A stretch of DNA of 64,000 bases from Ditibartonella apihabitans (GCF_002007485.1 NZ_CP015820.1:248001-312000), one strand, 5' to 3'. Shown: positions 52,351-61,879, numbered from the stretch's first letter. Notes: generated by a model not told the origin, from the sequence alone. A program made the numbers and translations.

Positions 52351-52363
52351 ATGGGCAATTTGA
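52187..52363 (+). CDS. Possible small basic peptide (58 aa) overlapping the GNAT-C39 start, doubtful
   Basis: An ATG opens a 58-codon frame beginning MSKKRYYRMVHKKRV and continuing with further Lys/Arg-rich and hydrophobic segments; it overlaps the first 13 nt of the GNAT-C39 gene. It has no obvious ribosome binding site. It is listed because the adjacent peptidase-ligase pair is expected to act on a peptide and no other precursor is visible. A random open frame in AT-rich DNA is at least as likely. Confidence 0.15.
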   Translation: MSKKRYYRMVHKKRVIVFSVFLKKLKYSLFMRKKSLIWMVLSLDGKGIRELRVCEWAI

Positions 52364-53451
52364 TTAAACGAAAAGCAACTATAGACGATATAGATGCACT
52401 TGTAGCTATCGAAGAAGCCTGCTTTGACAGCGACAGAATATCGCGTCGTTCTTTTCGTACATTAATTGATCGTCCGACAGCAAGAACGATTGTTGCCGAA
52501 CTTGATGGAACAATTATCGGCTATGCAATGATTTTGTTTCGTAAAGGCACAGCACTCGCGCGCCTTTATTCACTTGCTGTCAAACCCGGTGGCAAAATAA
52601 AAGGTGTCGGCTCCGAGTTATTAGAGTCGGCAGAGCAGGCGGCTTTTGATGAAGGGCGCGTTTATATGCGCCTCGAAGTTCGCGAAGACAATGAACGCGC
52701 AATCAAGCTTTATGAACGTTTTCATTACCGGCCGATCGGCCGTTATCTTGATTATTATGCCGATCATGCGCCGGCTTTGCGTTATGAAAAAACCTTGCGT
52801 GGTGATACGCCGGTTGAAACATCAGTTCCCTATTATCAACAGACTTCGGAATTTACCTGTGGCGCTGCCTGTCTGATGATGGCGCTCAAATATTTCAATC
52901 CGCAATCGCGCCTTGATCCTGTGTTCGAGCTTAGACTGTGGCGGGGTGCAACAACGGTTTTCATGCTTTCGGGGCTGGGGGGGTGCGAGCCTTTCGGGCT
53001 TGCTGTTCTTGCCCATAATTATGGTTTGAAAGCTGAAATCATCGTCACAAGTTACGAATTTCTATTTATCAATTCGGTGCGTGATCCCAAAAAACGCGAA
53101 ATTATGGAAATTGCCCAGACCGATTTTCGCGAGCAGGCTGATGCAGCACACATTCCGGTGCGGATTGCTGCTTTTACGCTGGATGATATTCGTGCTGCTT
53201 TGGCACGAGGCGCTCTGGTTCTTGTGCTCATCAGTTTCTATCATATGTTTGGTGAAAAAATTCCTCATTGGGTACTGGTCCATGGAGATGATGGAAGCCA
53301 TATCCACATCCATGATCCATGGGTGGAGGAAGATGCAGGCGAGACAATTGCTGATTCTGCAAATTTGCCTTTGAACTATAAAGTGTTTGATCATATTGCG
53401 CGCTTTGGAAAAGACGGTTTGCGCGCAGCCGTCATATTGGAGAAAAGCTAG
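52351..53451 (+). CDS. GNAT N-acetyltransferase fused to a C39-like peptidase
   Basis: A 366-residue two-domain protein. Residues about 3-150 are a GNAT domain (IDDIDALVAIEEACF, LYSLAVKPGGKIKGVGSELL as acetyl-CoA loop, EVREDNERAIKLYERFHYRPIG). Residues about 158-366 are a papain-like C39-type domain with catalytic Cys170 (QTSEFTCGAACLMMALKYF), His306 (IPHWVLVHGDDG) and Asp322 (HIHDPW). C39 domains cleave leader peptides after double-Gly or related sites, but here there is no ABC transporter, so action is inferred to be cytosolic. It is followed after 6 bp by a RimK-like ligase, a pairing known from comparative genomics of ATP-grasp peptide ligases but not biochemically defined. Confidence 0.9.
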   Translation: MGNLIKRKATIDDIDALVAIEEACFDSDRISRRSFRTLIDRPTARTIVAELDGTIIGYAMILFRKGTALARLYSLAVKPGGKIKGVGSELLESAEQAAFDEGRVYMRLEVREDNERAIKLYERFHYRPIGRYLDYYADHAPALRYEKTLRGDTPVETSVPYYQQTSEFTCGAACLMMALKYFNPQSRLDPVFELRLWRGATTVFMLSGLGGCEPFGLAVLAHNYGLKAEIIVTSYEFLFINSVRDPKKREIMEIAQTDFREQADAAHIPVRIAAFTLDDIRAALARGALVLVLISFYHMFGEKIPHWVLVHGDDGSHIHIHDPWVEEDAGETIADSANLPLNYKVFDHIARFGKDGLRAAVILEKS

Positions 53452-53457
53452 TTTTCT

Positions 53458-54933
53458 ATGACTATTTGTGTAATTCTTGCTGGACGAGTGTCTGACGTAG
53501 ATAATGGTGCGACGACGCACAAAGTCATGACCCATCGTGATTATTTGGCCAATCCGGCATTATTTGCCGGTCAGCGTCCCCGTATTATCAACCTGTCACG
53601 TTCCTACCGTTATCAAAGCCGCGCTTATTATTGTTCGCTGCTTGCCGAAGCTCGCGGCCATCGTGTGTTACCGTCTGTGGAAACCATGATCGACCTGTCG
53701 GAACGACGGTTATATAAAAAATCTATTCCCGAGCTTGAAGATTGTCTCAACAAAGCCCTGAAAGGAGACGGTACACGCGCACCGGAAATTATCAGGGTAT
53801 TTTTTGGCATTACCGATAGTTCAAATGATATTAAAGGTGACCGATTTGAGAAATTCGGCCACCTTTTGTTTGACTGGTATCGGGCTCCGGCATTGGAAGT
53901 TCACGTTATACCGGGTGAATGGGCACGCATTCACAAAATAGGTTTTGCCAATTGGCAAAAACTTGAAGGTGAAAGTCGCGATGCTTTCTATCAGGCGATG
54001 GAAACTTATACGACACGGGCCTGGAAAGAAGCCCGCCACAAAGTGCCGCCACGCTGGACTTTCGCGGTTTTATGCAATCCGGAAGAAGAATTGCCACCAA
54101 CAAACGTTGCCGATTTGAAGCATTGGGCAAAAATTGCCGCCCGCCTTGGTGTGGAAGTCGAACCGATCGGGGCAAGAGATCTCGCCCGTCTTGCCAATTT
54201 CGATGCGCTGTTTATTCGTGAAACAACCAATATATCCAATCATACCTATCGTTTTGCCCGTCGCGCGGAACAGGAAAATATGCCGGTCATTGACGACCCG
54301 ATGTCGATGATCCGTTGTACAAACAAAGTCTATCTTGACGAGTTGATGCGCGCGAATGGGGTTCCGGTTCCCCCTACAGTGATGATCGGTGGCAATGATG
54401 ATCTGGTAAGAGCGGCAGATACGCTCGGCTTTCCGATGGTGTTGAAAATTCCGGATTCGTCGTTTTCACGCGGGGTGAAACGCGTAGGCTCGATGGAAGA
54501 ATTACGCCGCCTTGCCCATGAGTGGCTCAAAGATAGTGATCTTTTGCTGGCACAAAAATATTTACCGACCAAATTCGATTGGCGTGTCGGTGTATTAGGT
54601 GGCAAGCCGCTTTTTGTTTGCCAGTATGAAATGGCGCCCCACCATTGGCAAATTATCAAACATGATCCGAATGGTGGTGAACCGCTGGAAGGTGGTTTCA
54701 AAACCTATGCTATTCCCGATGCACCGCCGGCAGTTGTCGAAATCGGTTTGAAGGCGGCCCGTTGTATCGGTGATGGCCTTTATGGTGTTGATATTAAAGA
54801 AACCGATGAAGGTATTGTGGTCATTGAAGTCAATGACAACCCGAATATCGAACACGGGGTCGAAGATCTGGCTGAAAAAGACGATGTCTGGATCAATCTT
54901 ACGCGCTGGTTTATCGAGCGCCTTGAACGTTGA
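53458..54933 (+). CDS. RimK-like ATP-grasp ligase with RLAN domain
   Basis: A 491-residue ligase. The N-terminal RLAN (RimK-like ATP-grasp N-terminal) domain includes RIINLSRSYRYQSRAYYCSLLAEARGHRVLPS. A middle region precedes the ATP-grasp fold from about residue 285: LVRAADTLGFPMVLKIPDSSFSRGVKRVG (ATP-binding Lys), QKYLPTKFDWRVGVLGG, and the Mg-binding end GIVVIEVNDNPNIEHGVED near 452-467. Such enzymes form amide or peptide bonds through acyl-phosphates, as RimK does when adding Glu to ribosomal S6. It lies 6 bp after the GNAT-C39 gene, and a terminator ends the operon. The substrate is unknown. Confidence 0.9.
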   Translation: MTICVILAGRVSDVDNGATTHKVMTHRDYLANPALFAGQRPRIINLSRSYRYQSRAYYCSLLAEARGHRVLPSVETMIDLSERRLYKKSIPELEDCLNKALKGDGTRAPEIIRVFFGITDSSNDIKGDRFEKFGHLLFDWYRAPALEVHVIPGEWARIHKIGFANWQKLEGESRDAFYQAMETYTTRAWKEARHKVPPRWTFAVLCNPEEELPPTNVADLKHWAKIAARLGVEVEPIGARDLARLANFDALFIRETTNISNHTYRFARRAEQENMPVIDDPMSMIRCTNKVYLDELMRANGVPVPPTVMIGGNDDLVRAADTLGFPMVLKIPDSSFSRGVKRVGSMEELRRLAHEWLKDSDLLLAQKYLPTKFDWRVGVLGGKPLFVCQYEMAPHHWQIIKHDPNGGEPLEGGFKTYAIPDAPPAVVEIGLKAARCIGDGLYGVDIKETDEGIVVIEVNDNPNIEHGVEDLAEKDDVWINLTRWFIERLER

Positions 54934-54990
54934 TTAAAAAACTAAAGCTTGATTTAAAAGGCCTGATTTTGATTTAAAGACCTGAAGAGA

Positions 54991-55019
54991 AAAACCGGCA
55001 ATGTGTTGCCGGTTTTTTA
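54991..55019 (+). terminator. Rho-independent terminator of the ATP-grasp operon
   Basis: AAAACCGGCA-ATGTG-TTGCCGGT stem followed by TTTTT. Confidence 0.88.
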
Positions 55020-55224
55020 TATCTCGTCAGAATTCTGTTTATCTCATTGCCAAGCAAAAACGGGGGCTTCTTCCGTTTCCTTAAAACATCGTTTTTGAGT
55101 GGAACTATGAGTGAATTCCCGTTCTCCTCCGATCACAAAAACAAAAATTGAAAATCACAAAGGCCGATATGATGACATCGCTGTTTTGGCGCAAATGACA
55201 CTCTGTCCATTTTCAGGCCCGTCA

Positions 55225-55827
55225 TCAGGGTGCAGAATTATCGGACGAAGAAGGCTTGCTATTCAGTGCCTTTTCAATTTGTGGCAATGTTTCATCTTTA
55301 TAGATTTGCGGTGTTAATGGCCCGATATGTTTATAAACAATAATGCCTTCACGGTTTAAAAGAAAAGTTTCCGGTGGTCCGTATACGCCCCAATCAATGG
55401 CTGCGCGGCCGCTCGGATCAAAGCCGACAAGCTTGAACGGACTTCTGAAATTATCAAGGAAGCGTATCGCGTTTTCTTCTTTATCTTTGTAATTGATGCC
55501 GACAAGGTCAAAGCGATTGTCTTTTGAGATTTCGATAAGGGTGGGATGTTCGTCACGGCATGGTGGACACCAAGACCCCCAGAAATTGACAAGCGTAACG
55601 CGCCCCTTGAAATCGTCAGGGTTGAAGGAGCCGGTTTGACCAAGTAGGGGCAAAACTGTTGCAGGTGCAGGCTTGCCGGCAAGTGCATTGGGAACAAGAT
55701 TGGCCGTGTCGGGATTGGTTGTTTCCATATGGCTAAACATGATAACAACCAGAACAACAAACAGGATGAATGGCCCAAAAAGGGCGATCATCACCGGAAC
55801 ACTCATTTTTTTCTTGGGCGTGTCCAT
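55225..55827 (-). CDS. ccmG: Cytochrome c biogenesis thiol:disulfide interchange protein CcmG/DsbE
   Basis: About 200 residues. A membrane-anchored periplasmic thioredoxin-fold protein that reduces the haem-binding cysteines of apocytochrome c. One N-terminal helix (VPVMIALFGPFILFVVLVVIMF) is followed by a TlpA-like domain with FWGSWCPPCRDEHPTL as active site and the conserved GVYGPPETFLL cis-Pro region. ATG at 55827 has GAAG upstream; a GTG at 55836 that overlaps the ccmD stop is an alternative. Last gene of ccmABCDG; no terminator is obvious after it. Confidence 0.93.
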   Translation of the reverse strand: MDTPKKKMSVPVMIALFGPFILFVVLVVIMFSHMETTNPDTANLVPNALAGKPAPATVLPLLGQTGSFNPDDFKGRVTLVNFWGSWCPPCRDEHPTLIEISKDNRFDLVGINYKDKEENAIRFLDNFRSPFKLVGFDPSGRAAIDWGVYGPPETFLLNREGIIVYKHIGPLTPQIYKDETLPQIEKALNSKPSSSDNSAP

Positions 55828-55832
55828 GATCT

Positions 55833-56048
55833 TCACGATTTCACTTTGTTGGCACGGATAGCATTTGACTGTTCAAGTTTTTGAAGCCGGGCTTTTTGAT
55901 GACGACCATTAAGGACAATGTATAAAACCAGCAATAACAGGACAACGGCCGAGACAACATAGCTCAAGGTGACAATCTGGCTATGGTCGAAATGGCCCAG
56001 AAATATGTCAATACGATCGGAAATGCCAATTGCATTTTCAGTGGTCAT
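55833..56048 (-). CDS. ccmD: Haem exporter protein CcmD
   Basis: A 71-residue small membrane protein that holds haem-loaded CcmE to the CcmABC complex. It has one hydrophobic helix (IVTLSYVVSAVVLLLLVLYIVL) followed by a basic tail (NGRHQKARLQKLEQ), the standard CcmD layout. The ATG at 56048 overlaps the ccmC stop by 4 bp, indicating coupling. Confidence 0.88.
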   Translation of the reverse strand: MTTENAIGISDRIDIFLGHFDHSQIVTLSYVVSAVVLLLLVLYIVLNGRHQKARLQKLEQSNAIRANKVKS

Positions 56049-56815
56049 TTTACGTTTTCCTTCTGACGCAGGCGCCGCGCAGCCATTCTTTGCATTGTTT
56101 CCACACGCCGACGGGTAATTTCGGTACGCATGCTCGCAAGATAAAGGGCAAAAAAGGCCAATGTGAAACCGATAGCCATAGTAAAGAGCGGCCATAACAT
56201 GGCGCTATCAATAGCCGAGCCGCCTTTACGGAGAATAGAGGCGGGTTGATGAAGTGTGTTCCACCATTCAACGGAGAATTTGATAATCGGTATGTTAATG
56301 AAGCCGACAAGTGTCAGGATAGCCGCAGCTTTTGCGCCTTTTGTTGCGTCGTCAAAGGCCCGTGAAAGCGCGATGATCGCAAGATAAATCAAAAACAATA
56401 CGAGCACGGAAGTAAGCCGCGCATCCCATTCCCACCATGTGCCCCATGTTGGCCGTCCCCAGAGAGAGCCGGTTATGAGGGCAAGAGCAGTAAAAGTGGC
56501 ACCAATCGGAGCAGCACTTTTAAGCGATACGTCGGCAAGCGGATGGCGCCAGACCAAAGTTCCAAGCGCCGAAACGCTCATCAACGTGTAACAGAACATG
56601 GAAAGCCAGGCAAAAGGCACATGAAGATACATGATGCGTACTGTCATGCCTTGCTGATAATCGTCGGGCGAACGCATGACCATGAAAAGGCCACAGGCGA
56701 GAACAATAACAGCAACAAGGCTAAGCCACGGCAGAATTTTACCGCTCAGCCCCATGAAACGGGTCGGGTTGGCCAATGATTGCAACCAGTTTGTCTTCTT
56801 TTGTATCAATTCCAT
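56045..56815 (-). CDS. ccmC: Haem ABC transporter permease CcmC
   Basis: A 256-residue inner-membrane protein with six helices that loads haem onto CcmE. The periplasmic Trp-rich signature GTWWEWDARLTSVLVLF and the flanking His residues (YLHVPFAW, LHQPAS) are present. ATG at 56815 (MELIQKKTNW) with AAGGG 6 nt upstream is chosen; the frame runs to 56851. The gap to ccmB is 91 bp, larger than the other junctions in this operon. Confidence 0.95.
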   Translation of the reverse strand: MELIQKKTNWLQSLANPTRFMGLSGKILPWLSLVAVIVLACGLFMVMRSPDDYQQGMTVRIMYLHVPFAWLSMFCYTLMSVSALGTLVWRHPLADVSLKSAAPIGATFTALALITGSLWGRPTWGTWWEWDARLTSVLVLFLIYLAIIALSRAFDDATKGAKAAAILTLVGFINIPIIKFSVEWWNTLHQPASILRKGGSAIDSAMLWPLFTMAIGFTLAFFALYLASMRTEITRRRVETMQRMAARRLRQKENVK

Positions 56816-56906
56816 GATATCCCTTATTATCGGGTTTTGTTTTTGTCGCAATTATCTTTCTTTATTCAGACCAACATATGACACCAATCTGACAAAGATG
56901 TGATGT

Positions 56907-57572
56907 CTAGTCCGATAATGAAGCAAGTGTCAAAGCTGCTGCCAATGGACCGAGAATCGAAAAGAACAGTGACAGAGCGATCAAAAACAGTAACGGGTTT
57001 ATAAACGAAATCCCCGGAGCGGTGGTTGCATAGGCTGCGGATACCCCGAAAATCATAACCGGCACCGCAAGCGGCAAAACAATAACCGATATTAATACGC
57101 CGCCACGCGGTAGCGAGGTTGCTAGCGCCGCACCGACTGCACCAATCAGGGTAATTGCAGGTGTACCACATAAAAGTGTGAGCATAAGACCGCCTATTGC
57201 TGTTCCACCAAGACCGAGCATCAATCCCAGCACAGGAGTAAAAAGAATAAGCGGCAGAATGGTTCCACACCAATGCGCCAGGCATTTTGTAAATACGATC
57301 AGACTCAAGCTTTTTCTGTGTCGGGACAATATCAGTTGATCAAGGCTGCCATCATCACGGTCGGTCTGGAACATGCGGTCCATTCCAAGAAGGATTGAAA
57401 GAAGTGCTCCAATCCACAGCATTCCCGGACCGATGCGGGACAAAATTTCCTGATCAGGTCCGACAGCAAACGGAGTTATGATAATAATTGCTGCAAAAAA
57501 CAGAAGTCCCGTCAATAAAGAACTTCCCGGACCAAAAGCAATTCGCAAATCGCGCAAGAAAAGAGCTTTCAT
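56907..57572 (-). CDS. ccmB: Haem ABC transporter permease CcmB
   Basis: A 221-residue membrane subunit with about six helices. The family region MDRMFQTDRDDGSLDQLILS in the first cytosolic loop is intact, and hydrophobic segments such as AITLIGAVGAALATSL and ISVIVLPLAVPVMIFG follow. With CcmA it powers release of haem-CcmE from CcmC. Its ATG shares one base with the ccmA stop (TGATG). Confidence 0.94.
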   Translation of the reverse strand: MKALFLRDLRIAFGPGSSLLTGLLFFAAIIIITPFAVGPDQEILSRIGPGMLWIGALLSILLGMDRMFQTDRDDGSLDQLILSRHRKSLSLIVFTKCLAHWCGTILPLILFTPVLGLMLGLGGTAIGGLMLTLLCGTPAITLIGAVGAALATSLPRGGVLISVIVLPLAVPVMIFGVSAAYATTAPGISFINPLLFLIALSLFFSILGPLAAALTLASLSD

Positions 57573-58195
57573 CAACTGTCCTCGAAATCGGGAAGGTATT
57601 CGTCAAGGAGAATATGACGATTTTCTTCTATGCCAAGCGGTAAATGGGTTGCGGCAATAATCATGCCCGAGCGGTTTCTATGCTCTTCCATAATCTTTGC
57701 AAAAATCGCACTTGCATGTTTGTCGAGCCCTGATGTCGGCTCGTCCAGGAGCCATAAAGGCTGATGGGATAATAACAATCGCGCAATGGCAACGCGCCTT
57801 TTCTGTCCAGTTGAAAGCACACCGAATGGAAGATGCTCGATTCCTGAAAGTTCGACTTGATCGAGTGCTTCCATCGGCGACAACAATTGCGCTGAATCGA
57901 AATTCGACCAGAATTCGAGATTTTGCAAAACGGTCAAATGCGTTTTCATGGCGTTTTGACTGCCAAGATAATGGCTGACAAGAGCAACGGGAAAGCGTTG
58001 ATCACCTTCTTGTGCTGCGACTTCTCCTTCATTGGCGGGCAAGAAGCCTGCAATGATTCGCAGCAAAGTCGACTTGCCGATACCATTTGGACCGGTGATT
58101 GTGAGCAATTCTCTATCGTGGATTGTAAAGTGCAAGTGTTGAAACAACACCTCTTCACCACGTTTTGCACTCAGATCAATTGCTGTTATTTCCAT
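57572..58195 (-). CDS. ccmA: Haem ABC transporter ATP-binding protein CcmA
   Basis: A 207-residue ABC ATPase, first gene of ccmABCDG. Walker A GPNGIGKSTLLRIIAG, the signature LSTGQKRRVAIARLLL (a Gly-Gln variant of LSGGQ typical of CcmA) and Walker B LWLLDEPTSGLD are present. ATG at 58195. It is divergent from acnA across 298 bp that contain a 17-bp palindrome. The ccmE/F/H/I genes needed for full cytochrome c maturation are not in this window. Confidence 0.95.
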   Translation of the reverse strand: MEITAIDLSAKRGEEVLFQHLHFTIHDRELLTITGPNGIGKSTLLRIIAGFLPANEGEVAAQEGDQRFPVALVSHYLGSQNAMKTHLTVLQNLEFWSNFDSAQLLSPMEALDQVELSGIEHLPFGVLSTGQKRRVAIARLLLSHQPLWLLDEPTSGLDKHASAIFAKIMEEHRNRSGMIIAATHLPLGIEENRHILLDEYLPDFEDS

Positions 58196-58277
58196 GTAAC
58201 CACCGGATTTTGCTTAACCTTTCTTAAGATGGCCGGAGCCTTTAAACAAGTAAACACATTTTTTTTAATGGATTACG

Positions 58278-58294
58278 TCTGGAACAGTTCCAGA
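58278..58294. promoter_or_regulatory. 17-bp palindrome between ccmA and acnA (possible Irr-type operator)
   Basis: TCTGGAACAGTTCCAGA is perfectly symmetric. Its 7-3-7 layout and central GAA-N3-TTC match the architecture of the rhizobial iron control element (TTTAGAA-N3-TTCTAAA), although the outer bases differ. The flanking genes (haem handling and an Fe-S enzyme) fit iron/haem control by Irr. The regulator assignment is inference. Confidence 0.4.
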
Positions 58295-58493
58295 AAAGGA
58301 CTTATATCAGATTTACCATACCAGCGGTCGGTGTGGGACAATTTTTGGGCCGGTCTCCAAATCTGCTTGTTCTGGCGGTTGAGGAACGGACAGCGGAAAT
58401 GACTGCACCCGCACCGTAGCTGCGATCTTGACCCGCAGTTTGTGGCGTTCGTTCCAGGAGCTAAGGCTCGCACAAATATAAGGACGAACAGTC

Positions 58494-61187
58494 GTGTCTC
58501 AAATAGATAGTTTTAAGTGCCGCAAAACACTCCATGTAAATGGCAAAGACTATATTTATTACAGTCTGACGGAAGCCGAAAAGAACGGTCTTCCCGACAT
58601 TTCTCGCTTGCCATTTTCAATGAAGGTTCTGCTCGAGAACCTGTTGCGGTTTGAAGACGGTCGCACGGTCAAGAAAGACGACATTTTAAATATCGCCAAA
58701 TGGCTAGACGACAAGGGAAAAGCAGGTGCTGAAATCGCCTATCGCCCTTCACGCGTTTTGATGCAGGATTTTACCGGTGTTCCAGCGGTTGTCGATCTTG
58801 CAGCGATGCGGGATGCAATGGTGAAACTTGGTGAAAATCCGGAAAAAATCAACCCGTTGGTTCCGGTTGACCTCGTCATTGACCACTCGGTCATTGTTGA
58901 TGATTTTGGCAATCCGCTTGCTTTCCAGCACAATAAGGAACTCGAATATAAACGTAATGGCGAACGTTATCGTTTCCTGAAATGGGGGCAACAAGCCTTC
59001 CGGAATTTCCGGGTTGTTCCTCCGGGGACAGGTATTTGCCATCAGGTCAATCTTGAATATCTTGCCCAATGTGTTTGGACGAGAGAAGAAAATGGCCACA
59101 CAATAGCTTATCCCGATACCTGCGTTGGTACCGATTCCCACACCACAATGGTCAACGGTCTTGGTGTTCTCGGCTGGGGCGTTGGTGGTATTGAAGCTGA
59201 AGCTGCCATGCTTGGCCAACCGGTTTCGATGTTGTTGCCGGAGGTTATCGGCTTCCGCCTCACAGGTAAGCTCAAGGAAGGCATTACAGCCACCGATCTT
59301 GTTTTGACCGTAACACAGATGTTGCGTAAAAAAGGCGTGGTCGGCAAATTTGTCGAATTCTTTGGTCCGGGTCTTGAACATATGACTTTGGCCGATCGTG
59401 CGACAATTGGCAATATGAGCCCTGAATATGGCGCGACATGCGGCTTTTTCCCGATTGATCAGGAAACCATCCGTTACCTCAATATGACAGGTCGTAAAGA
59501 AGAACGGATTGCACTTGTCGAAGCTTATACAAAAGCTCAAGGCATGTGGCATGATTCCCATACAGCCGATCCGGTATTTACCGATACAATCGAACTTGAT
59601 ATGGGAACGGTTGTGCCGTCTATGGCAGGGCCGAAACGTCCGGAAGGGCGCTTGCCGCTTGAAGAAGTCGGCAAAAGTTTTGCGACAGCGCTTCACAACG
59701 AATATAAGAAAACAACCGGTGAAAAAACTCGTTATCCGGTTGAAGGCGAGGATTTCGACATTGGTCACGGAGATGTTGCTATTGCAGCGATCACCTCTTG
59801 CACCAACACATCCAATCCGAGTGTTCTGATTGCGGCAGGTCTACTTGCCCGAAACGCGGTTGCCAAAGGCTTGAAATCCAAGCCGTGGGTTAAAACTTCA
59901 CTGGCTCCGGGCTCGCAGGTTGTTGAAGCCTATCTGGTCAATTCCGGACTGCAAAAAGATCTTGATGCTTTGGGCTTCAATCTCGTCGGTTTCGGTTGCA
60001 CAACCTGTATCGGTAACTCGGGTCCTCTGCCGCCGGCAATTTCGAAAACCATCAATGACAAGGGATTGATTGTTGCAGCGGTTCTTTCAGGAAACCGTAA
60101 CTTCGAGGGACGTGTTTCTCCTGATGTTCAGGCAAACTACCTTGCTTCACCGCCACTTGTTGTTGCCCATGCTTTGGCTGGAACCATCACCAAGGATCTC
60201 ACAAAAGAACCTCTTGGAACCGGCAAGGATGGCAAACCGGTTTATCTGAAGGATATCTGGCCAACTTCGCAGGAAGTTCAGGAATTCATCGAAAAGAATG
60301 TTACCCGCAAGATTTTTGAATCAAAATATGCGGATGTCTTCAAGGGCGATGAAAACTGGCAGAAAGTCAAGGTTCCTGCAGGTGAAACCTATGCTTGGGA
60401 CAAAGACTCGACCTATGTCCGCAATCCTCCCTATTTTGAAAACATGCCGAAAGTACCTGCACCGCTCAAGAATATTGACGGAGCTCGTATCCTCGGACTT
60501 TTCGGGGACAAGATCACGACAGACCATATTTCGCCTGCCGGTTCTATCAAGGTTGATTCTCCGGCCGGTAAATATCTGATCGAACATGGTGTAAAACCTG
60601 CCGATTTCAACCAGTATGGTACCCGTCGTGGTAACCATGAAGTGATGATGCGTGGCACATTTGCCAATATTCGTATCCGTAACTTTATGCTTGGCGAGAA
60701 TGGACGCGAAGGTGGCTACACCATTCACTATCCATCCAAGGAAGAAGAATCGATCTATGATGCTGCTATGCAGTATAAGAGCGAGCACGTGCCACTCGTT
60801 GTTTTTGCCGGCATCGAATATGGTAACGGGTCATCACGTGACTGGGCGGCCAAAGGAACCAATCTTTTGGGCGTGCGTGCGGTGATTGCTCAATCTTTCG
60901 AGCGTATTCACCGGTCCAATCTTGTTGGTATGGGAATTGTACCGTTTGTCTTCGAGGATGGACAGAGCTGGCGTTCATTGGGGCTGAAAGGCGATGAAGT
61001 CATCACGATCGATGGCATCAACGATCTGAAGCCACGGCAAAAAACTGTTGCCAAGGTCAAATTCGGTGACGGCAGTGTCAAGGAAGTTCCGCTTCTTTGC
61101 CGGGTCGATACTGTTGATGAACTTGATTACCTCCATAATGGCGGCATTTTGCAATATGTTTTGCGCAACCTTGCCAAAGAAGGCTGA
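58494..61187 (+). CDS. acnA: Aconitate hydratase AcnA
   Basis: An 897-residue monomeric aconitase of the AcnA/IRP type, isomerising citrate to isocitrate in the TCA cycle. The [4Fe-4S] ligands are visible in SCTNTSNPS (Cys near 436) and [13 protein letters not shown] (two Cys near 502-505). [29 protein letters not shown] and the C-terminal swivel segment [35 protein letters not shown] are intact. The start is GTG at 58494 with AAGGA about 10 nt upstream. A terminator follows before rpsT. A 339-codon antisense frame inside it is a shadow. Confidence 0.97.
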   Translation: MSQIDSFKCRKTLHVNGKDYIYYSLTEAEKNGLPDISRLPFSMKVLLENLLRFEDGRTVKKDDILNIAKWLDDKGKAGAEIAYRPSRVLMQDFTGVPAVVDLAAMRDAMVKLGENPEKINPLVPVDLVIDHSVIVDDFGNPLAFQHNKELEYKRNGERYRFLKWGQQAFRNFRVVPPGTGICHQVNLEYLAQCVWTREENGHTIAYPDTCVGTDSHTTMVNGLGVLGWGVGGIEAEAAMLGQPVSMLLPEVIGFRLTGKLKEGITATDLVLTVTQMLRKKGVVGKFVEFFGPGLEHMTLADRATIGNMSPEYGATCGFFPIDQETIRYLNMTGRKEERIALVEAYTKAQGMWHDSHTADPVFTDTIELDMGTVVPSMAGPKRPEGRLPLEEVGKSFATALHNEYKKTTGEKTRYPVEGEDFDIGHGDVAIAAITSCTNTSNPSVLIAAGLLARNAVAKGLKSKPWVKTSLAPGSQVVEAYLVNSGLQKDLDALGFNLVGFGCTTCIGNSGPLPPAISKTINDKGLIVAAVLSGNRNFEGRVSPDVQANYLASPPLVVAHALAGTITKDLTKEPLGTGKDGKPVYLKDIWPTSQEVQEFIEKNVTRKIFESKYADVFKGDENWQKVKVPAGETYAWDKDSTYVRNPPYFENMPKVPAPLKNIDGARILGLFGDKITTDHISPAGSIKVDSPAGKYLIEHGVKPADFNQYGTRRGNHEVMMRGTFANIRIRNFMLGENGREGGYTIHYPSKEEESIYDAAMQYKSEHVPLVVFAGIEYGNGSSRDWAAKGTNLLGVRAVIAQSFERIHRSNLVGMGIVPFVFEDGQSWRSLGLKGDEVITIDGINDLKPRQKTVAKVKFGDGSVKEVPLLCRVDTVDELDYLHNGGILQYVLRNLAKEG

Positions 61188-61227
61188 TTGGCAACTCATA
61201 AAACGATAAATGGGTTATAAAACACAT

Positions 61228-61262
61228 AAACGGGTCGTAAAATTACGGCCCGTTTATTTTTA
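61228..61262 (+). terminator. Rho-independent terminator of acnA
   Basis: AAACGGG and CCCGTTT pair, with inner CGTAA/TTACG, then ATTTTT. Confidence 0.82.
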
Positions 61263-61285
61263 ACCGACAATTTCAGAGAATCTCA

Positions 61286-61315
61286 TTGACGTACCCAGCG
61301 AAATTACGCTATAAA
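61286..61315 (+). promoter_or_regulatory. Probable sigma-70 promoter of rpsT
   Basis: TTGACG at 61286 and TATAAA at 61310 with an 18-bp spacer, about 80 bp before the rpsT ATG. Confidence 0.65.
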
Positions 61316-61397
61316 CCCGCCAAGATTAAGCGGCTCTCGGCCGCAGTTTGTGTTTCTAGGCTTAAAAGCCGGTCAATAAGAAGAGAGAGATAGACTT

Positions 61398-61664
61398 ATG
61401 GCGAATACACCTTCGTCCAGAAAAGCAGTGCGTAAGATTGCAGCACGCACAGAGGTTAGTAAATCCCGTCGTACACGTGTTCGTTCATTTGTACGCAAAT
61501 TTGATGATGCAGTTGCTGCCGGCAATAAGGCGGCTGCCGAAGTTGCTTTCAAGACGGTTGAACCGGAATTGATGCGTGCTGTCACAAAAGGTGTTCTGCA
61601 TAAGAATACGGCTTCGCGCAAAGTTTCACGTTTAGCCAAAAAGTTGAAATCACTTTCTGCCTGA
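61398..61664 (+). CDS. rpsT: 30S ribosomal protein S20
   Basis: An 88-residue basic, helical ribosomal protein that binds 16S rRNA early in 30S assembly. The sequence [20 protein letters not shown], with [40 protein letters not shown], is typical. It has its own promoter and terminator. The rpsT-dnaA adjacency is usual in rhizobia. Confidence 0.97.
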   Translation: MANTPSSRKAVRKIAARTEVSKSRRTRVRSFVRKFDDAVAAGNKAAAEVAFKTVEPELMRAVTKGVLHKNTASRKVSRLAKKLKSLSA

Positions 61665-61724
61665 TTGTTTGAAAGAACGCTTCCGAGGAGTTTTTTCTCG
61701 GTTGAGCGGGTTTGTAGATTTTCA

Positions 61725-61757
61725 AAAACCGGTGCCTTTCGGGTGCCGGTTTTTTTC
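61725..61757 (+). terminator. Rho-independent terminator of rpsT
   Basis: AACCGGTGCC and GGTGCCGGTT form a stem with two G-U pairs, followed by seven T. Confidence 0.85.
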
Positions 61758-61870
61758 GTTTTTATTTTTGTTTGGGCGGTAGAATAATTAACCGTAAAAA
61801 TGATTAATTTTAGAAAGAAATATCATTTTATTTTTTGTAAAAAACCTTTAAAAACAATTACCTAACAGCC

Positions 61871-61879
61871 TTATCCACA
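61871..61879 (+). promoter_or_regulatory. Consensus DnaA box upstream of dnaA
   Basis: TTATCCACA, an exact match to the consensus, beside AT-rich DNA about 680 bp before dnaA. Confidence 0.5.

Noticed and set aside
58749-59768. 339-codon minus-strand frame antisense to acnA
   Set aside because: Overlaps a certain aconitase gene and encodes no known motif.
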